Shown here one piece after another: positions 21,995 to 33,569 of a stretch of 64,000 nucleotides of DNA (within the stretch, counting starts at the first letter, position 1; each line of letters starts with the position of its first letter). Under the pieces are notes generated by a model that saw nothing but the letters and a program-made list of their open reading frames with translations, made no database searches and was not told the DNA's origin. Position numbers and translations under genes: made by a program. The DNA is from Hemileia vastatrix (lineage: Eukaryota; Basidiomycota; Pucciniomycetes; Pucciniales; Zaghouaniaceae), in NCBI GenBank assembly GCA_030280995.1, contig JASXTE010000011.1, forward strand, positions 19,084,103-19,148,102, given 5' to 3'.

Positions 21995-23323
21995 ATTTAA
22001 GGAAAATGGTGATGGACCTGGTAGAAGGATTATCCTGATTTTTTTATTTCATAATTTGATTATTTCCAAAATTATTTCTTATGAAATCATCATATCATAA
22101 CTTCATATCAAATGGTACTTGTCTCATGCTCTTGGAAAAGTTGCTTTTTATGGCCGTAAAATGATGTTTGTAAAAAATCAAAATTGCAAAAAAAAAAAAA
22201 AAAAAAAGTTAAAACTATCAGTTTAGGTCAATTTTTGTTGACATATTTCGCATCTACAGGTCATTTTCTTTCTATATTTCATGTCTTAGTTTTTTTAACT
22301 CTTTCCCCCCACTGTACTTCACTCCTCCTACACCTAGGCAAACATATTGTTAAATTATTGTCTCATTCACGACCTCTTGGGCAATCTTAATAATAACACC
22401 AGAAGTTACTGATCTTCCCAATTCTGAAATGTAGTTTTAAACCATTCATCAGCAACTACTGTGGCTACAACGCTGTGTCTAACAACCCGCCCTGTGACAA
22501 ATTTTATCACCAGACTTATTCCTCATACCCCACACATGATTTAAGCCTATAAAAACCTGAACATTAACTCTTCCCGAGTAGCTGGAGTTCACGATTAGAA
22601 CAATAGCCGTGTAACCTGATCATTCTTCCCTACGAGTCACCTTTTTCAAAGTCACCATGAAAAAAATATTTATGGTAGGTTTCATTGTCCAGTTTAGTCC
22701 AACTGATTTTCAAAGCATCCCTGTAATACTTTAATACCACACTGTGGGTTTCCCAGATGTTTTTTTTCCCAGCTACCAGTTTCGGATCTCCTCACCTATA
22801 CTGCTTTGAAATTTTCATGATGAATTACCAGGTTTTTTTCACGATTCAAATATAAGTTCATTGACTTGGAAATATGGAAGCATTCATGCAATGATTAGCC
22901 ATGTTTTGACGGCTTAATTGTACCTGTGAGCAAGAAAGTCTTGACTTGGCAATTTTTCGGCAACAACTCAAAGCAACCCAAGAGAGCAATTCGTACTTTA
23001 CTCAGTGGTCAGACTACAAGTTTATCATCCTGGTTGTGAATTTCTGCTACCCTTGCAGTGTCTACCACGGTTATGAGCGTAAAAGTGTCTGCCTTTCATA
23101 ATCTTTAAACCCTTGTGAACTTCTCCTGGTCTAGCAATGTCTATCAGATATCAACGTAAAAAAAATCTCTTTCAAAATCTTTACACCCTTATGCTCAGAC
23201 AGTAGCAATATACCCTCTTCCCAGCTTTTAGTTTTAACCGTGCCCCTTCCTAGCTAAATTGATTGATATCAGTTGTTTAAAAATACAGATTCTTTTTCAA
23301 AAATTATAATCAGTAGAAGATTA
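21995..23323. other. low-copy intergenic region, no gene seen
   Basis: The composition is more balanced than in the neighbouring elements and I find no partner repeat in the window. No convincing coding frame; one poly(A) run lies at about 22190-22206. It precedes the 3' end of the gene at 23324-24123. Confidence 0.45.
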
Positions 23324-24123
23324 CTACAGAAGAAGTGGGGGTTTCACTTCTGCCCATTCGGCCAAAATGATATCATCAATGTTTCTTGGAAACATTGACA
23401 CTTGGTCAAATTGATCCATTTTCTTTTGAAGTCCGTCCATTTCAAGTTTGTCAGGCCTGGGAAAGTAAGTTGGAGACTCCGGAGGGCTAGCAGGCGATTC
23501 AGAAACAGAAGTTTCAGACAGTGATGCCGTATCTTCACCTGATCCGCAACATTTGAAATCCCAAGCTGGTTTTTTAGAACTTCCGAGCGTAAATAAACTT
23601 GTGGGTAAAGATGGCCTTCTAAATCGCATCACTGGACGAACGAATACTTCTTCAACTGCTCCAACTGTCCCAGAAGAGTGAGATATTTCAAAGACTGGAG
23701 AAGAAAAAGTGTCTATTGAAGCCTTTGGGGTAGAGGCATTTTTCGTTTCGGGAGTAAGATGCTGCTCTTCATCTTCAAAATAAGAATCCTCACTGTTTAC
23801 TGTTGGGAGAATGGGTTTATCCGATAACACCGCAGGATTGACTCTCGGCGTATCAGGAATTGAGCTGTCAGTTTGTACTCCTTCAAGGTATTCAAGTGGC
23901 GGTTTTGGAAGTATCTTTAGAGTTATAAACAGTATATAATATCAATATCTTGGAAATAAAAACATTAGCTATTATGACTGACCATTACTGAGAGTTTTAG
24001 CTTGATTTTCTGAAACGCTTTCACTGAGACCGCTGTCAACGATCTTTTGGGGTTATCAGTTGAAGTTCGAGGCCAGTGTTGTGTGCTAGTAGATACTTTT
24101 TCATGATTGATCTGCGTTTGCAT
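23324..24123 (-). CDS. hypothetical two-exon protein (243 aa), host-like gene
   Basis: Exon 1 is 24123-23983 (MQTQINHEKVSTSTQHWPRT) and exon 2 is 23914-23324, joined across a 68-bp intron with donor gtcagt and acceptor ctaaag in phase 0. The joined frame is open to the stop. The protein is rich in Ser, Pro and acidic residues (SEDSYFEDEEQHLTPETK; SETSVSESPASPPESP) with a central stretch RPVMRFRRPSLPTSLFTLGS, probably largely disordered and possibly phosphorylated. I recognise no domain. It has no relation to the transposon proteins around it and lies in the only low-repeat part of the window, so it is the best candidate for a resident gene. Confidence 0.6.
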
Positions 24124-25624
24124 TTTTTGGTTCCAAAGATAACTACTGATAAAGATATATATTTCGAAAACTGGAGAGTGAAGAGTACTTTATAATCAAT
24201 TCTTCCTGTTTTGTTTCCCCCTTTACAAAATTGAGATCTACTTTTATGAAAAATAAATATTTATAAAGTGGTAGATGTGGGGTAAAGATGAACTTGAATG
24301 CTGAGGAGTAAGATTTAAGTAATTATCCGCATTTATTTTTGAGACGAATGGTTGACTGATTCTTAGATGAACAGTTCTGGAACCTTATTTTTGAAATTAA
24401 TTTGAGCAAGACTTTTAGCGACTCATTAAACATATTTGCACGTAGTAGGTAAGTAAGGCATAATTATTAACTATCAACATGCAATGATCAATCAAACTTA
24501 CTAGCAAGAAACAACTTAGTTATGCGGCGAGTTTATTTTTATAAGGAAGTTGAAGCATTCTGGTTACTTTCATTTAAATATTTTCCTCCGTAAACTACTA
24601 CATGACAGTCAACATCAATATTACAGCTTTTAAACCATAAGTTTCAATGAAAATAAAAAATAAGATTGTTCCCATCTATCTATTAAAATAGGGAACGATT
24701 GAGTTCAAAGGCTAGAAAGCTGATGTTCCTGATGAAAACTATTGGAAAACACATCTTCTAAATGAAAATTTTGAGAAGCGTGACACGGGCGTGCCCGTTA
24801 AGGCGCAAGGGCCTGCTTGAGAAGGCGAGTGTGGATGTAAGATTTTTGATAAAAGGCTCCGTTGAACAGGTACTGCATCACTTAACAGAAAATACCAATA
24901 ATGACTAATTGATTATTGAAGATTCATGTACAATTATAAACATGGAATCGGGGGTTGGTTGTGTGAAAAGGATATTCTTTTTGCAAGGAATCAGATTCAT
25001 CGGGTGATAAATCAGTGCGTTACACTCAATAAGGGGTGCCTATATTAAATTATAAGGTGAAGGCAAACACTAAGGAAAAAGATTTTGAGGTGCGACTTTC
25101 GCTTAGCCTTACAAGAAGGGGAAAAGCCGAAATGGCTTATCACGTCGATTAAAGAATAATAAAATGTATTAGGCTAAGTTTCAGTGTGGCTTCGTGAGTG
25201 AAAAACTCACTCGATTAAGTCCTGGTGTGAAGTTAAAGGGAAAAGAAATAGAGGAGATCCACTACATGAGTAAGGAGTATTCACAGAGAGGTGCAGATGG
25301 GATTTTTGATATTCATGTAGTGATGAAGGAGCTAGGAGTTGAAAAGCTTCTAGTAATCTTGCAATATTGAACATAGGACTTCAGGAGATGTAAGCGGAGA
25401 CAGTTTATCTCAGCTATTCGGTGACAAAATCATGCACTGTAATTAACTATGAAATGCAGATTGCTCAAAGGAAATAATAGATGAGCATGAAAGTTCATCA
25501 AAATAGCTACGCCTTAATGACAAGGAGAATAGAATCATAACTGTTATACCAGGGGACAAGGAAAGTCTTTGTTTTTAATTAGGAATTAGGATGTCTTTTT
25601 TCATGTGGGAGCATATGTTATATA
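24124..25624. other. region without a gene; possible decayed LTR at about 24780-25427
   Basis: No open frame of note. A segment beginning TGACACGGGCGTGCCCG (24780) and ending GGTGACA (25427) has LTR-like ends resembling those of the solo LTR at 28917-29688, but no matching target duplication was found. Otherwise nothing recognisable; the first few hundred bases should hold the promoter of the gene starting at 24123. Confidence 0.35.
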
Positions 25625-26486
25625 CAGTGCCTAGCCATTAATTATCACCCGGTGCATGTATAATCCAGGTTATCGGCCTTTTTTTTTTCTTCCTAACACC
25701 ACCACCATCGCTACTCACGCCTCAAGATCATACTAATTTTATGATTTACCTTTCACATTTTGGTAATTTGTCCTTTCTTTCTCATTTCCTGAAAAACTGA
25801 CTCATTAATCTCTTATCTAATATTTACCTTTTTAACCGCTTTTCACTCAAACTACGACAGGGTCCTCAGCTCGCAAACGACATCTCTTCCATGAAATGAA
25901 GATCACAATAGTTAAACCATCTACATACTATTCTAATTAATACACAATCTGTGCTCCTGGCACAATCCAATCACATTATTCAAGCCTTGTTGCAAACACA
26001 TGAAAACACCTCAAAAATACGGTTTTGTAATTTTATCACCCAATGAGAGTTCCTGCTATGTTAAACGCCTTTAAGTAGGCTTGGGATGTATTTTCCGACC
26101 ATACTTTGGAAACTTGATTGCATCTTCGCTTTCAAAGGTGCAAGCTGCCAGGGAAGCAAACAGTCAAGCTACATCTTGGTTAAGCTATTTTTGGTCAATT
26201 TTGTCCACTTTTCACTAATCTTTTTTTCTCAATGCTCATACCAACCCCATCCCTTTCATTAAGGAAAAGGACAGACTTGTCAACTTGCTCGTTATCAATT
26301 TCAAGAATGATGTTTTTTCAAAAAATGTAATCTCTCTACGATTTGGTGTCCGGCTGAGTTTATTTTGTTACAGTCCAATTTTACATGGTCGTATAAGTTA
26401 GAAATGTACAAGCTCATGTCTGTAGAGTGAATATTTAGCGAGAAATGTTGAAATGAAAAGAGGTGATAATTATTGGCTAGGCACTG
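25625..26486. mobile_element. Tc1/mariner-type non-autonomous element (862 bp)
   Basis: The ends are CAGTGCCTAGCCATTAATTA and the inverted copy CAGTGCCTAGCCAATAATTA, about 25 bp with one mismatch, each flanked by TA (25623-25624, 26487-26488). TA target sites and CAGT-type ends are the hallmark of Tc1/mariner elements. No transposase frame is left inside. Confidence 0.8.
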
Positions 26487-26567
26487 TACATGTGGATGCG
26501 GCGCAGTTGAGTACTTAACAATAAAAAATATCTGTTAGAGAAATAAAACTCAATTATAATGCATCTA

Positions 26568-26761
26568 CACTACAGCACATGTGTGTTTCGCCATGAGGCG
26601 CAACAATTACGCAACAGTTGTGCAACAGTTACGAAACAATTGTTTTTTGCACGTAAGACCCACCTAAGACCTTTAAGTGCCAAAAATAATTGTTACTTAG
26701 CTTTTGCGTAATCGTTGCGCTATTGTTGCACCCCAAGACGAAACGAACATTTATTGTAGTG
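26568..26761. mobile_element. CACTA-type MITE (194 bp)
   Basis: Begins CACTACAGCACATG and ends in the inverted CACTACAATAAATG, with longer imperfect inverted repeats (GCGCAACAATTACGC and related). The flanking duplication is CTA (26565-26567 and 26762-26764). The 3-bp target and CACTA start fit the En/Spm (CMC) superfamily; it is too short to encode a protein. Confidence 0.75.
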
Positions 26762-27171
26762 CTAGTGCATCAATTGTAGTGTGAGGTCAGTGATACAATA
26801 GAATGAACGGATAATAAGAATTTGTAATAATGGCTACCATTAAGAATTTATGGAGCAGAGCACAGGAGGAGAAAATTGGCAAACAGACGGCTACATTATT
26901 TTCGGGTTTCTCATTATGAAAGTTTTAAGATTTTCTGAAGGCCCTTGCTTGAGCCTCGCAGGCTTCCAATTGTCAAAGCAGCCTGGGGGGGGGGGGGAGG
27001 GAGAGAGAAACTCTAGAAAAACAGATAAATTAGATATCACCTAGATTCATTTAATCCCCAGCCCAAAAACAATGGAAATTTCTGAAGATCATAAAGAGAA
27101 AATAGTGATCCTACTCTCCCTTATTTTCACCTGTGAAAAAGGCCGGGTTAAAAAATGTGACTGTTAATATA

Positions 27172-27428
27172 CAGCTAAACCTGAAAAGCTTGCAGGCTTT
27201 TCATCTCCGATTCCCCACCAAAAACATGAGGTTACAGCTAATCCTGGAAAGCTTGCGGTTATTTTGCATCCCATACCCTGCCAAAATCATGAATTTAGGT
27301 CAGCTGACCTTATCTTTTGGCGGAGATGAGAGGCAAGACAATCACAAGCTTTCCAGGATTAGCTGTAAACTCATGTTTTTGGCGGGGAGTCGGAGATGAA
27401 AAGCCCGCAAGCTTTTCAGGTTTTGCTG
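27172..27428. mobile_element. fold-back MITE with TA target, containing a nested relative
   Basis: The ends are CAGCTAAACCTGAAAAGCTTG and its inverted form, flanked by TA (27170-27171 and 27429-27430). The arms continue inwards to CAAAAACATGAGGT / AACTCATGTTTTTGG, where a second copy is inserted at a central TA. The TA flanks and CAGC ends suggest a mariner-like origin. Confidence 0.75.
27235..27365. mobile_element. inner MITE (131 bp) nested in the MITE at 27172-27428
   Basis: Begins CAGCTAATCCTGGAAAGCTT and ends in its inverted copy, flanked by TA on both sides (27233-27234, 27366-27367). Removing it and one TA rejoins the two arms of the outer element into a clean hairpin. Confidence 0.75.
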
Positions 27429-27715
27429 TATCACATGGCTTTATTAGAGAGTTTCAAATTTAGGAAGATACAATTAAGTAAGGCAGGTCATATGTCCACA
27501 ACCCACTTTTGATATGGGCACTGTTAACGCTAATCATTTAAAACTGATTTGTCTTGACATATTTAAGAGGTTGTTAGAGCTATTCCAATACAATGTGGAA
27601 GAGTACATAAATCATATTTAGGCATTTGTTAGAATCTAAAAGCAGTACAATATTGTAATAGAATATCTCCATTACCAAGGCTTCAGTTCATGACAGGTTA
27701 GGAGATATTCTTATA

Positions 27716-27836
27716 CAGCTATTTGGGAAAAGCTTGCTGTGTTTTTGTCTTCCACTCCCCGCCAAAAACATGAGTTTAAACCGCTTTTGGTGGGGGATGA
27801 GGGGCAAAAAAAGAGTAAGGTTTTCCCAAATAGCTG
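27716..27836. mobile_element. third member of the CAGCT MITE family (121 bp)
   Basis: The ends are CAGCTATTTGGGAAAA and its exact inverted copy, flanked by TA (27714-27715, 27837-27838). The interior CCCCGCCAAAAACATGAGTTT is shared with the arms of the outer element at 27172-27428. Confidence 0.75.
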
Positions 27837-27978
27837 TATGTTTTTATCATTATTTATAATTGGTGTATTTAGGTTAACCGAGGCTCTGGTTCATGACAGG
27901 CTTTTCTATATTAGTGGAACTAAATTATGTTTTACTCTACATTTGTGAGAACTCCATAGAATACCATCGTCAAAGGTT

Positions 27979-28153
27979 ATGGGCCGGCGCATTGCTGCAA
28001 TGAAGAAACTATCTTCTTTTCCTACTTCAGATCATCTTTCAAAAAGATATCCCAACACTCATGAGTTTAATTATTTCAACTATGTCCCTGACTACCTCTA
28101 TCAAGCTCCTGCTCACATGCAGTACACTACTCTTTTTAAAGGGCATAAAAAAC
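27979..28153 (+). pseudogene. unrecognised coding-like fragment cut by the G3 LTR
   Basis: An open frame (PNTHEFNYFNYVPDYLYQAP) runs without a stop into the LTR starting at 28154. The amino-acid make-up looks protein-like, but no start, domain or partner is visible. It may be a gene end destroyed by the LTR insertion, or chance. Confidence 0.25.
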
Positions 28154-28213
28154 TGTTAAGGTGTTACCATACTATGTACTTAGCTAGTCTCTCATCAGTA
28201 TATAGTGTAGCCT

Positions 28214-31200
28214 CCTCAAGAAGTCCTGTTACAGTGCTCAGAGAAGAATGCACTCCTCCCCTACTCCTCACAATACGGCCGAGTTTCTGTCAGCGCGCAA
28301 AGCTTTCCGCTCCAAAATAAAATTTTTACGGAAATCTCATTGGAAAAATTTTTTATCCACACTTACTCCTCACACCCTTCACAGACCCGCTAAGTACCTT
28401 TCTCTCCCCTCTGACCCACGTTCTAATCCCCCCTTAACAGATGAGTCAGGTGCCATAATCACTGACAATCTTGTTAAAGCCTCCTTACTTTTTGAAGGCA
28501 CATCAGTTGCTTCAATCCCATGTGACCTGTCTTCAATTCCCCCCCTTTCCCCTCCCCGCCCCTTCATTCTTTACCCTTCACCAAACATGAGCTGATATCT
28601 ACCCTGCTTAAGACCAAAAAAGGCAGAGCGCCAGGCCCTGATGGGATCCCCAACACGCTTCTTCATTGTAACCCTAGTGCTACAGCTGACATTCTTCTAC
28701 CTCTATTTCAACAGTGCTTGAACACAGGTTATTATCCGGTCACTTGGAAGTGTGCCAGATCGGTAATCATCCCCAAGCCTGGCCGGCCAAACTATTCTAT
28801 CCCCAATGCTTTCCGCCCAATTGCACTTCTCAACACTTTGGGTAAGCTGTTGGATTCTATGCTGACCAATCGTTTGTCATTTTTCATGGAATCCGGTAAT
28901 CTCCTCCCTGCAAATCTGTCACCGGATGACCTACGCACAAGGTCGAGGATGTTCCTGAAAGTGAGATGAGAGATTTAGAAACTTCTTTGAAGCACAGAGG
29001 AATGATTTGAGGAAGTGATTCGAAGGTCACTCGAAGTAAGAGCTACAGGTTGGAGGTAGATTTGAGAAGAATTATAAAATAGTTTCAAAGGTAATAGGAA
29101 TTCTTAAGATCTCACGAAGGGTTGGAAACTCAATAATCAAAGATTTAGGATTTAGAAATGAATATTGAGAAAATAAAAGAAAGATACAATAACAATGATT
29201 TAACTTAAAGATTTTACCACTATTAATGTAAATACATTTTATAATTTAATTCTAAGGAATATCAAACCAAATACCCAACCCTTTTATATCCTTTATTCCT
29301 CCTCGCATTGACCTCCCTTTCATCGCACCATTCCCATACCATTGACCATTACTAACATACACTTAGACCCTCTTTGCTAAATATCCGTCCATGCTCAATT
29401 TACCCCTTTTAAATTAATTAACAAAACTTTTAATGAAAACTACTACTGTACTATTACGTTGATCCTAGCGCTGTGCGTCGCTTATTGAAAAGGAGACTAA
29501 GGCACCCTATTGGGAGATTGACTAATTAAGATTTAGAGTTTAGGTTAGCGCAGTTAAATAGTAAGTACAAAAAGGGGAATCGCAGTTGCTATGGAGAATA
29601 GCTTTCTGCGCTTCGAGTATAGATTTAGGACTCGATATTATTGATTTAATGAGCTGCTTTTGCCTCGAGTGTCACGTGGCACGTGACAAAATCACTACGG
29701 TGGACGTCCTCTGAGAAGCACTTCTGACGCTTTACTGCATCTCACTGTCTGGACCAAGGACCAGTGGAGGCTAGGTAAGGTTGTTGGTGCCCTCTCTCTT
29801 GACGTCAAAGGTGCTTTCCCATCTGTAGATATAAGACGACTTCAACACACTCTCCTCTCTCTCCCACTCCCTCGGGACTTGATTTCACTTATTATCAACT
29901 CCTTAGAAGGTCGTATTACCAGTATATCATTCTCCACATATGAATCTCCCTATACCTTTTTCCCTAAAGGCCTTCCTCAGGGCTCTCCTTTATCTCCCCT
30001 ACTTTACATCATCTACAACTCATCATTGCTCACGCTTCCTTCTCTGTCTGGCTCATGTTTAGCTATTGGTTATATTGATGATATTATATTCCTCTCAGCT
30101 GACAAGGACCCTTTCAAGGTTACCAACTGTTTGTCACAACTGGGGGTTGAGGCCCTAGATTGGGGTCGATCGCATGCCGCTGTTTTTGATGTTCCCAAAA
30201 CTAAATGGTTATTGCTGACTAAACGTCTTCCCCTTTTAAAGTCTCCCCCTTCTCTCTTTTTCAACAATCAATCACTGGCACCAGTCTCCTCATTCAAATG
30301 GCTGGGTCTAGAATTGGACTCTACTCTCTCATTTAAGCCCAATGGCATCAAAGTGGTTGCTAAAGGGTTTCAATCTGCCAATACCATTCACCAACTTGCT
30401 TCATCTGGCTGGGGTATCCCACTCCGTCAGTACAAGCTCCTCATCAACTCTCTTATTCATTCCAGAACAGACTATGCTGCTATTGTCTGGCATAACCCCA
30501 GGATTACCACACGAACGACAAGAATGTTGCAGGTTGTTGACAACAGGGCCATTCGAAGAGCACTGGGTTGCTTCCGTTCCACTCCTGTGTGCCTCCTCCT
30601 CCACAATTCTGCATCTCTCCCTAGCAAGCAACGCTTAGATTTGGTTGTACGAAAAGCTTGGGCGAGACTTCTCACTATTCCCTCCTCCAATCCTATGGAC
30701 AATCTTGCTAAATCAATACTATCCTCCCCCCGGCCCAAACTGCACCTTCACCCCCTCCACTTATTGTCTTCTCCCGGTTTTTTCCCTCCTCACTTTCCTC
30801 TCAGTAATATGGACGCCCGCTCCTTGGCGGCTTTCCCTCCCTGGGCCCCTCCTCTGTTTGAGACGACCATTGATATGCCTAAGGAAAAGGCCCTTGAGAA
30901 AGCTTGGAACTCCTTTTCATCTCACCCTCTCCCTTCATACTTCATTTATACTGATGGCTCAAGATCCAACGAGGGTGTTTTCTCTGCTGCCTTTGACCCA
31001 GGCATCCCTCTCCCCCTGGTTGCTCGACTTGGTGATGCCTCCCTGTACTCAGTTTTTGAAGCTGAATTGGTTGGTATCCTTCTAGGGCTCAGGATCTTCT
31101 TGACTAATCCATTCCATAGCATCCTTCCTTCAATCACAATCCTCACAGATAATCAAGCGGTTATTAGAAGACTGTCTTCATTGTCAGCGCCTTCCCCCAA

Positions 31201-31847
31201 TTTTTCAATATACAGTGCAATTGCACACACAGCCATCCAAATCCTTGAACTCAACCCCAATCTAAAAATAAAATTGCAGTGGTGCCCGGGCCATTCAGGA
31301 GTCCCGGGAAATGAGATGGTCGATTCTTTGGCTAATGGCACTCACCCACTGGCTCCTCAGGCTGAGTCTTGTTTTTCATTTGCCCCTCCCCCTCCTTCTG
31401 TTTCTGCTTTAAAATCTTTCTTAAAATTGTATCATTCTTCTCTCCTCCATCAGATCCCTCCTCCTGATATCCTCAAAAAACTCAGAGGAAAATTCGAAAC
31501 CTCTCAAATTTTCAAATCTCTCATCTCTTTCGCGGCCGATGGCTACTGCTTTTGCTCAGTGCCATTCAGGCCACTCTCCCCTCAAAAACTACCTTTTTTG
31601 TTTCAAGGCAGTTGACTCACCAATTTGCACCCTCTGCTCATCAGGGGCCAAGGATACGCCAGAACACGTGTTACTTTTTTGCCCTTCTCACTCTACCATT
31701 CGTGGCTCTCTCATTAAAGAAGTTGCTAAACACAATTTGTCTTTCACTACTGCTACTCTTTTGTCTAACTCGCCAGTCATGGATGCTGTGGCAAAATTTT
31801 TAGTAGATACTCTCAGATTCCCCAACAATTTGCCGCCGTCCCATTAG
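28214..31847 (+). pseudogene. LINE ORF2: reverse transcriptase, RNase H, C-terminal zinc knuckle
   Basis: The pre-RT part (ARKAFRSKIKFLRKSHWKNF) loses frame in C-rich sequence near 28560-28590 and goes on as GRAPGPDGIPNTLL and RPIALLNTLGKLLDSML. A solo LTR (28917-29688) interrupts it. The RT palm follows with LDVKGAFPSVD, GLPQGSPLSPLLYIIY and YIDDIIFLSA. RNase H shows YTDGSRS, EAELVGILLGL, LTDNQAVIRR and WCPGHSGVPGNEMVD. After a frameshift at about 31540-31610 comes a zinc knuckle CTLCSSGAKDTPEHVLLFC. The protein would copy its own RNA at a nicked target. Two frameshifts, the insertion and the 5' truncation make it inactive, although the RT and RNase H stretch of about 630 codons is open. Confidence 0.9.
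28917..29688. repeat. solo LTR (772 bp) inside the LINE
   Basis: Begins TGTCAC and ends GTGACA, flanked by the exact 5-bp duplication AAATC (28912-28916 and 29689-29693). Deleting it with one AAATC restores the RT frame of the LINE. No internal element sequence is left, so it is the product of LTR-LTR recombination. No full-length relative is in the window. Confidence 0.9.
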
Positions 31848-33358
31848 CCTTTAGGTCAAAGTGTTACCTTTAAATTGCCATTTGTTTTGCTTGTTAGTTA
31901 TGTCCACCCTCACGTTGTAATTACTGTCTTATTCTGTTTCCCATTCCTTCATGCCCCTTGTCGGGTGAGATTGTAAGAAATTAAAAAAAAAAATATATAT
32001 ATAGTGTAGCCTCTGATTACATTGGAGACCTTTCCCTGGTTCTGCAAGGCATCATTCTCTACAGGTTATGGGCCGTTGTGGCACACATCTCACAAGGACA
32101 CAGCAAAAGTCTCAGGAGTGCAGAAATGACTCAGTTCTCACAAAGTGCAACAATGGGGTTGCATAGAAGGATTTTTACAGAAGCACAACTAAGGGGTCTT
32201 CAAAAGCGCAGGAAAAGTAGACTGTCCACACACACTATTTTTAGGGGCAGTATGGATATACAAGCAGTGGCAATCAGAGATAAAGTGAAGTGTATAATGG
32301 ACTATAAGGAGAGACTATAATATGTCCTTGAGGAAGCCACAACCAGCACTAGAAGCATAGTATGGATTAAGGGGTATGCAGAAATAAGAAAAGGTATGAG
32401 TTTCATACTTAGAGATGTGCAATGGACTTTACATGTAAGTTACAAAATGCACAGCAGTGGTAAAATCTTAGATAGGAAAAATTAGTGCTAGAAGGATGAG
32501 TGGGTTGATAAGCAGCACTCAACAAATAGAAGAAAAAGAAGTAAGACTTGAAGGAAGGGTACTTACTTAGTGCAAAGGGTTTCACAATTAATGGATACTC
32601 ACATGGCAAGCACAGGTTGTTATAATAGGTATGAAAGGTGGTACAGTACTTATTATATAGTAAGTAATCTCAAGAAGTATAGGGAATGTATGGAAAGGTG
32701 AAGCATCAGGTGCTAATAGTAGTTTTACAGCATTGTTTCAAGGGCTATTAGAACCAGGTTTTATGCTGACAAATGTACTTAAATTATTAAGATACTTAGT
32801 TACCATTTGATATTCTTGTGGTAGCACTGATCTTGTGTAGGAGAGCCAGTAGGGGAAGGAAGCATAGGAGAAGGGTGCTAGACATACAAGGTATATAAAA
32901 GAGAACTCACTCTTAAAAAGAAGGGTGGTGAAGGAAGTGAAGTAGATTTTTTATATATATGTAAATAAGACATATAGATATATTTTATTTTTTGTACACA
33001 ATGGGCGTGCATACCAGAGGTAGCACTGTAGAGTTATTTTATTGCTACAGTAAGGATAGTATTAGATAGAGCACTTCAAGAGGGAGTGACAGAGAATACT
33101 AGCTCTTACTGAGAATAGATCTAGCCAACAGATAGATTACTTATATTAAAATATATTATCTCTTTCTTTGAAAAGATCTCTATAACTTCATTCTACTTTT
33201 TTCCCCAATAATATATAACCACACTTACAATACGTGCTTTCACTGTCTTTAAATATTAGAGTGGCAGGCACTTCTTTTTAAATTAGTTTTGGAAAGGAGA
33301 GCCAACCCATCCCGGATTGTGTCTATAGCTTAGTATTGTAGAACTCTCTTTCTACAAT

Positions 33359-33375
33359 TGGTGTCCCAACAGTGG
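33359..33375 (+). other. candidate primer binding site of copy C
   Basis: Two bases after the LTR end is TGGTGTCCCAACAGTGG, beginning with the TGG expected to pair with a tRNA 3' CCA end. The tRNA was not identified. Confidence 0.5.
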
Positions 33376-33569
33376 CCGCCAGATTGTAAATATGGTTATT
33401 TTGGTTTTTCAGGGTTTCATCAAAGAGAATGTAATCAATCCAGCACTTTGAGGAAGAGTCATAGGGTTTATAACAAGTGGATCAAGCCGTTATCAGAGGG
33501 TAGCATAGGGCTGTATTAGAGAACATAATTGGTAGAAGCTTTTAGTGCTTATTCAATTTTTATTTTTTA

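Larger units (their letters stand above)
28214..31997 (+). mobile_element. 5'-truncated LINE (Tad1/I-like non-LTR retrotransposon)
   Basis: A 15-bp target duplication TATATAGTGTAGCCT flanks it (28199-28213 and 31998-32012), and the 3' end is an A-rich tail (TTAAAAAAAAAAA). The empty site is seen in the related LTR piece at 60794-60905. The 5' end lacks the endonuclease. The coding strand is C/T-rich and less AT-rich than the surroundings, which sets it apart as a different lineage or a younger arrival. Confidence 0.92.
28154..33356 (+). repeat. 5' LTR of copy C, interrupted by the LINE
   Basis: Begins TGTTAAGGTGTTACC and ends TTTCTACA. Without the insertion at 28214-31997 and the duplicated target it is about 1.4 kb. 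The part after the LINE matches 58745-60026, and the first 110 bp match 60794-60905. Confidence 0.8.

Noticed and set aside
22184..22390. 68-codon frame starting in a poly(A) run
   Set aside because: Begins in a homopolymer (KKKKKK) and has no further support.
24780..25427. Solo LTR with TGACAC..GTGACA-like ends
   Set aside because: The flanks do not match (AAGCG versus AAATC) and the interior is not similar to the solo LTR at 28917-29688; kept only as a possibility in the region entry.
30070..31341. Several antisense frames of 62-98 codons in the LINE
   Set aside because: They are mirror frames of the C-rich RT/RNase H coding strand.
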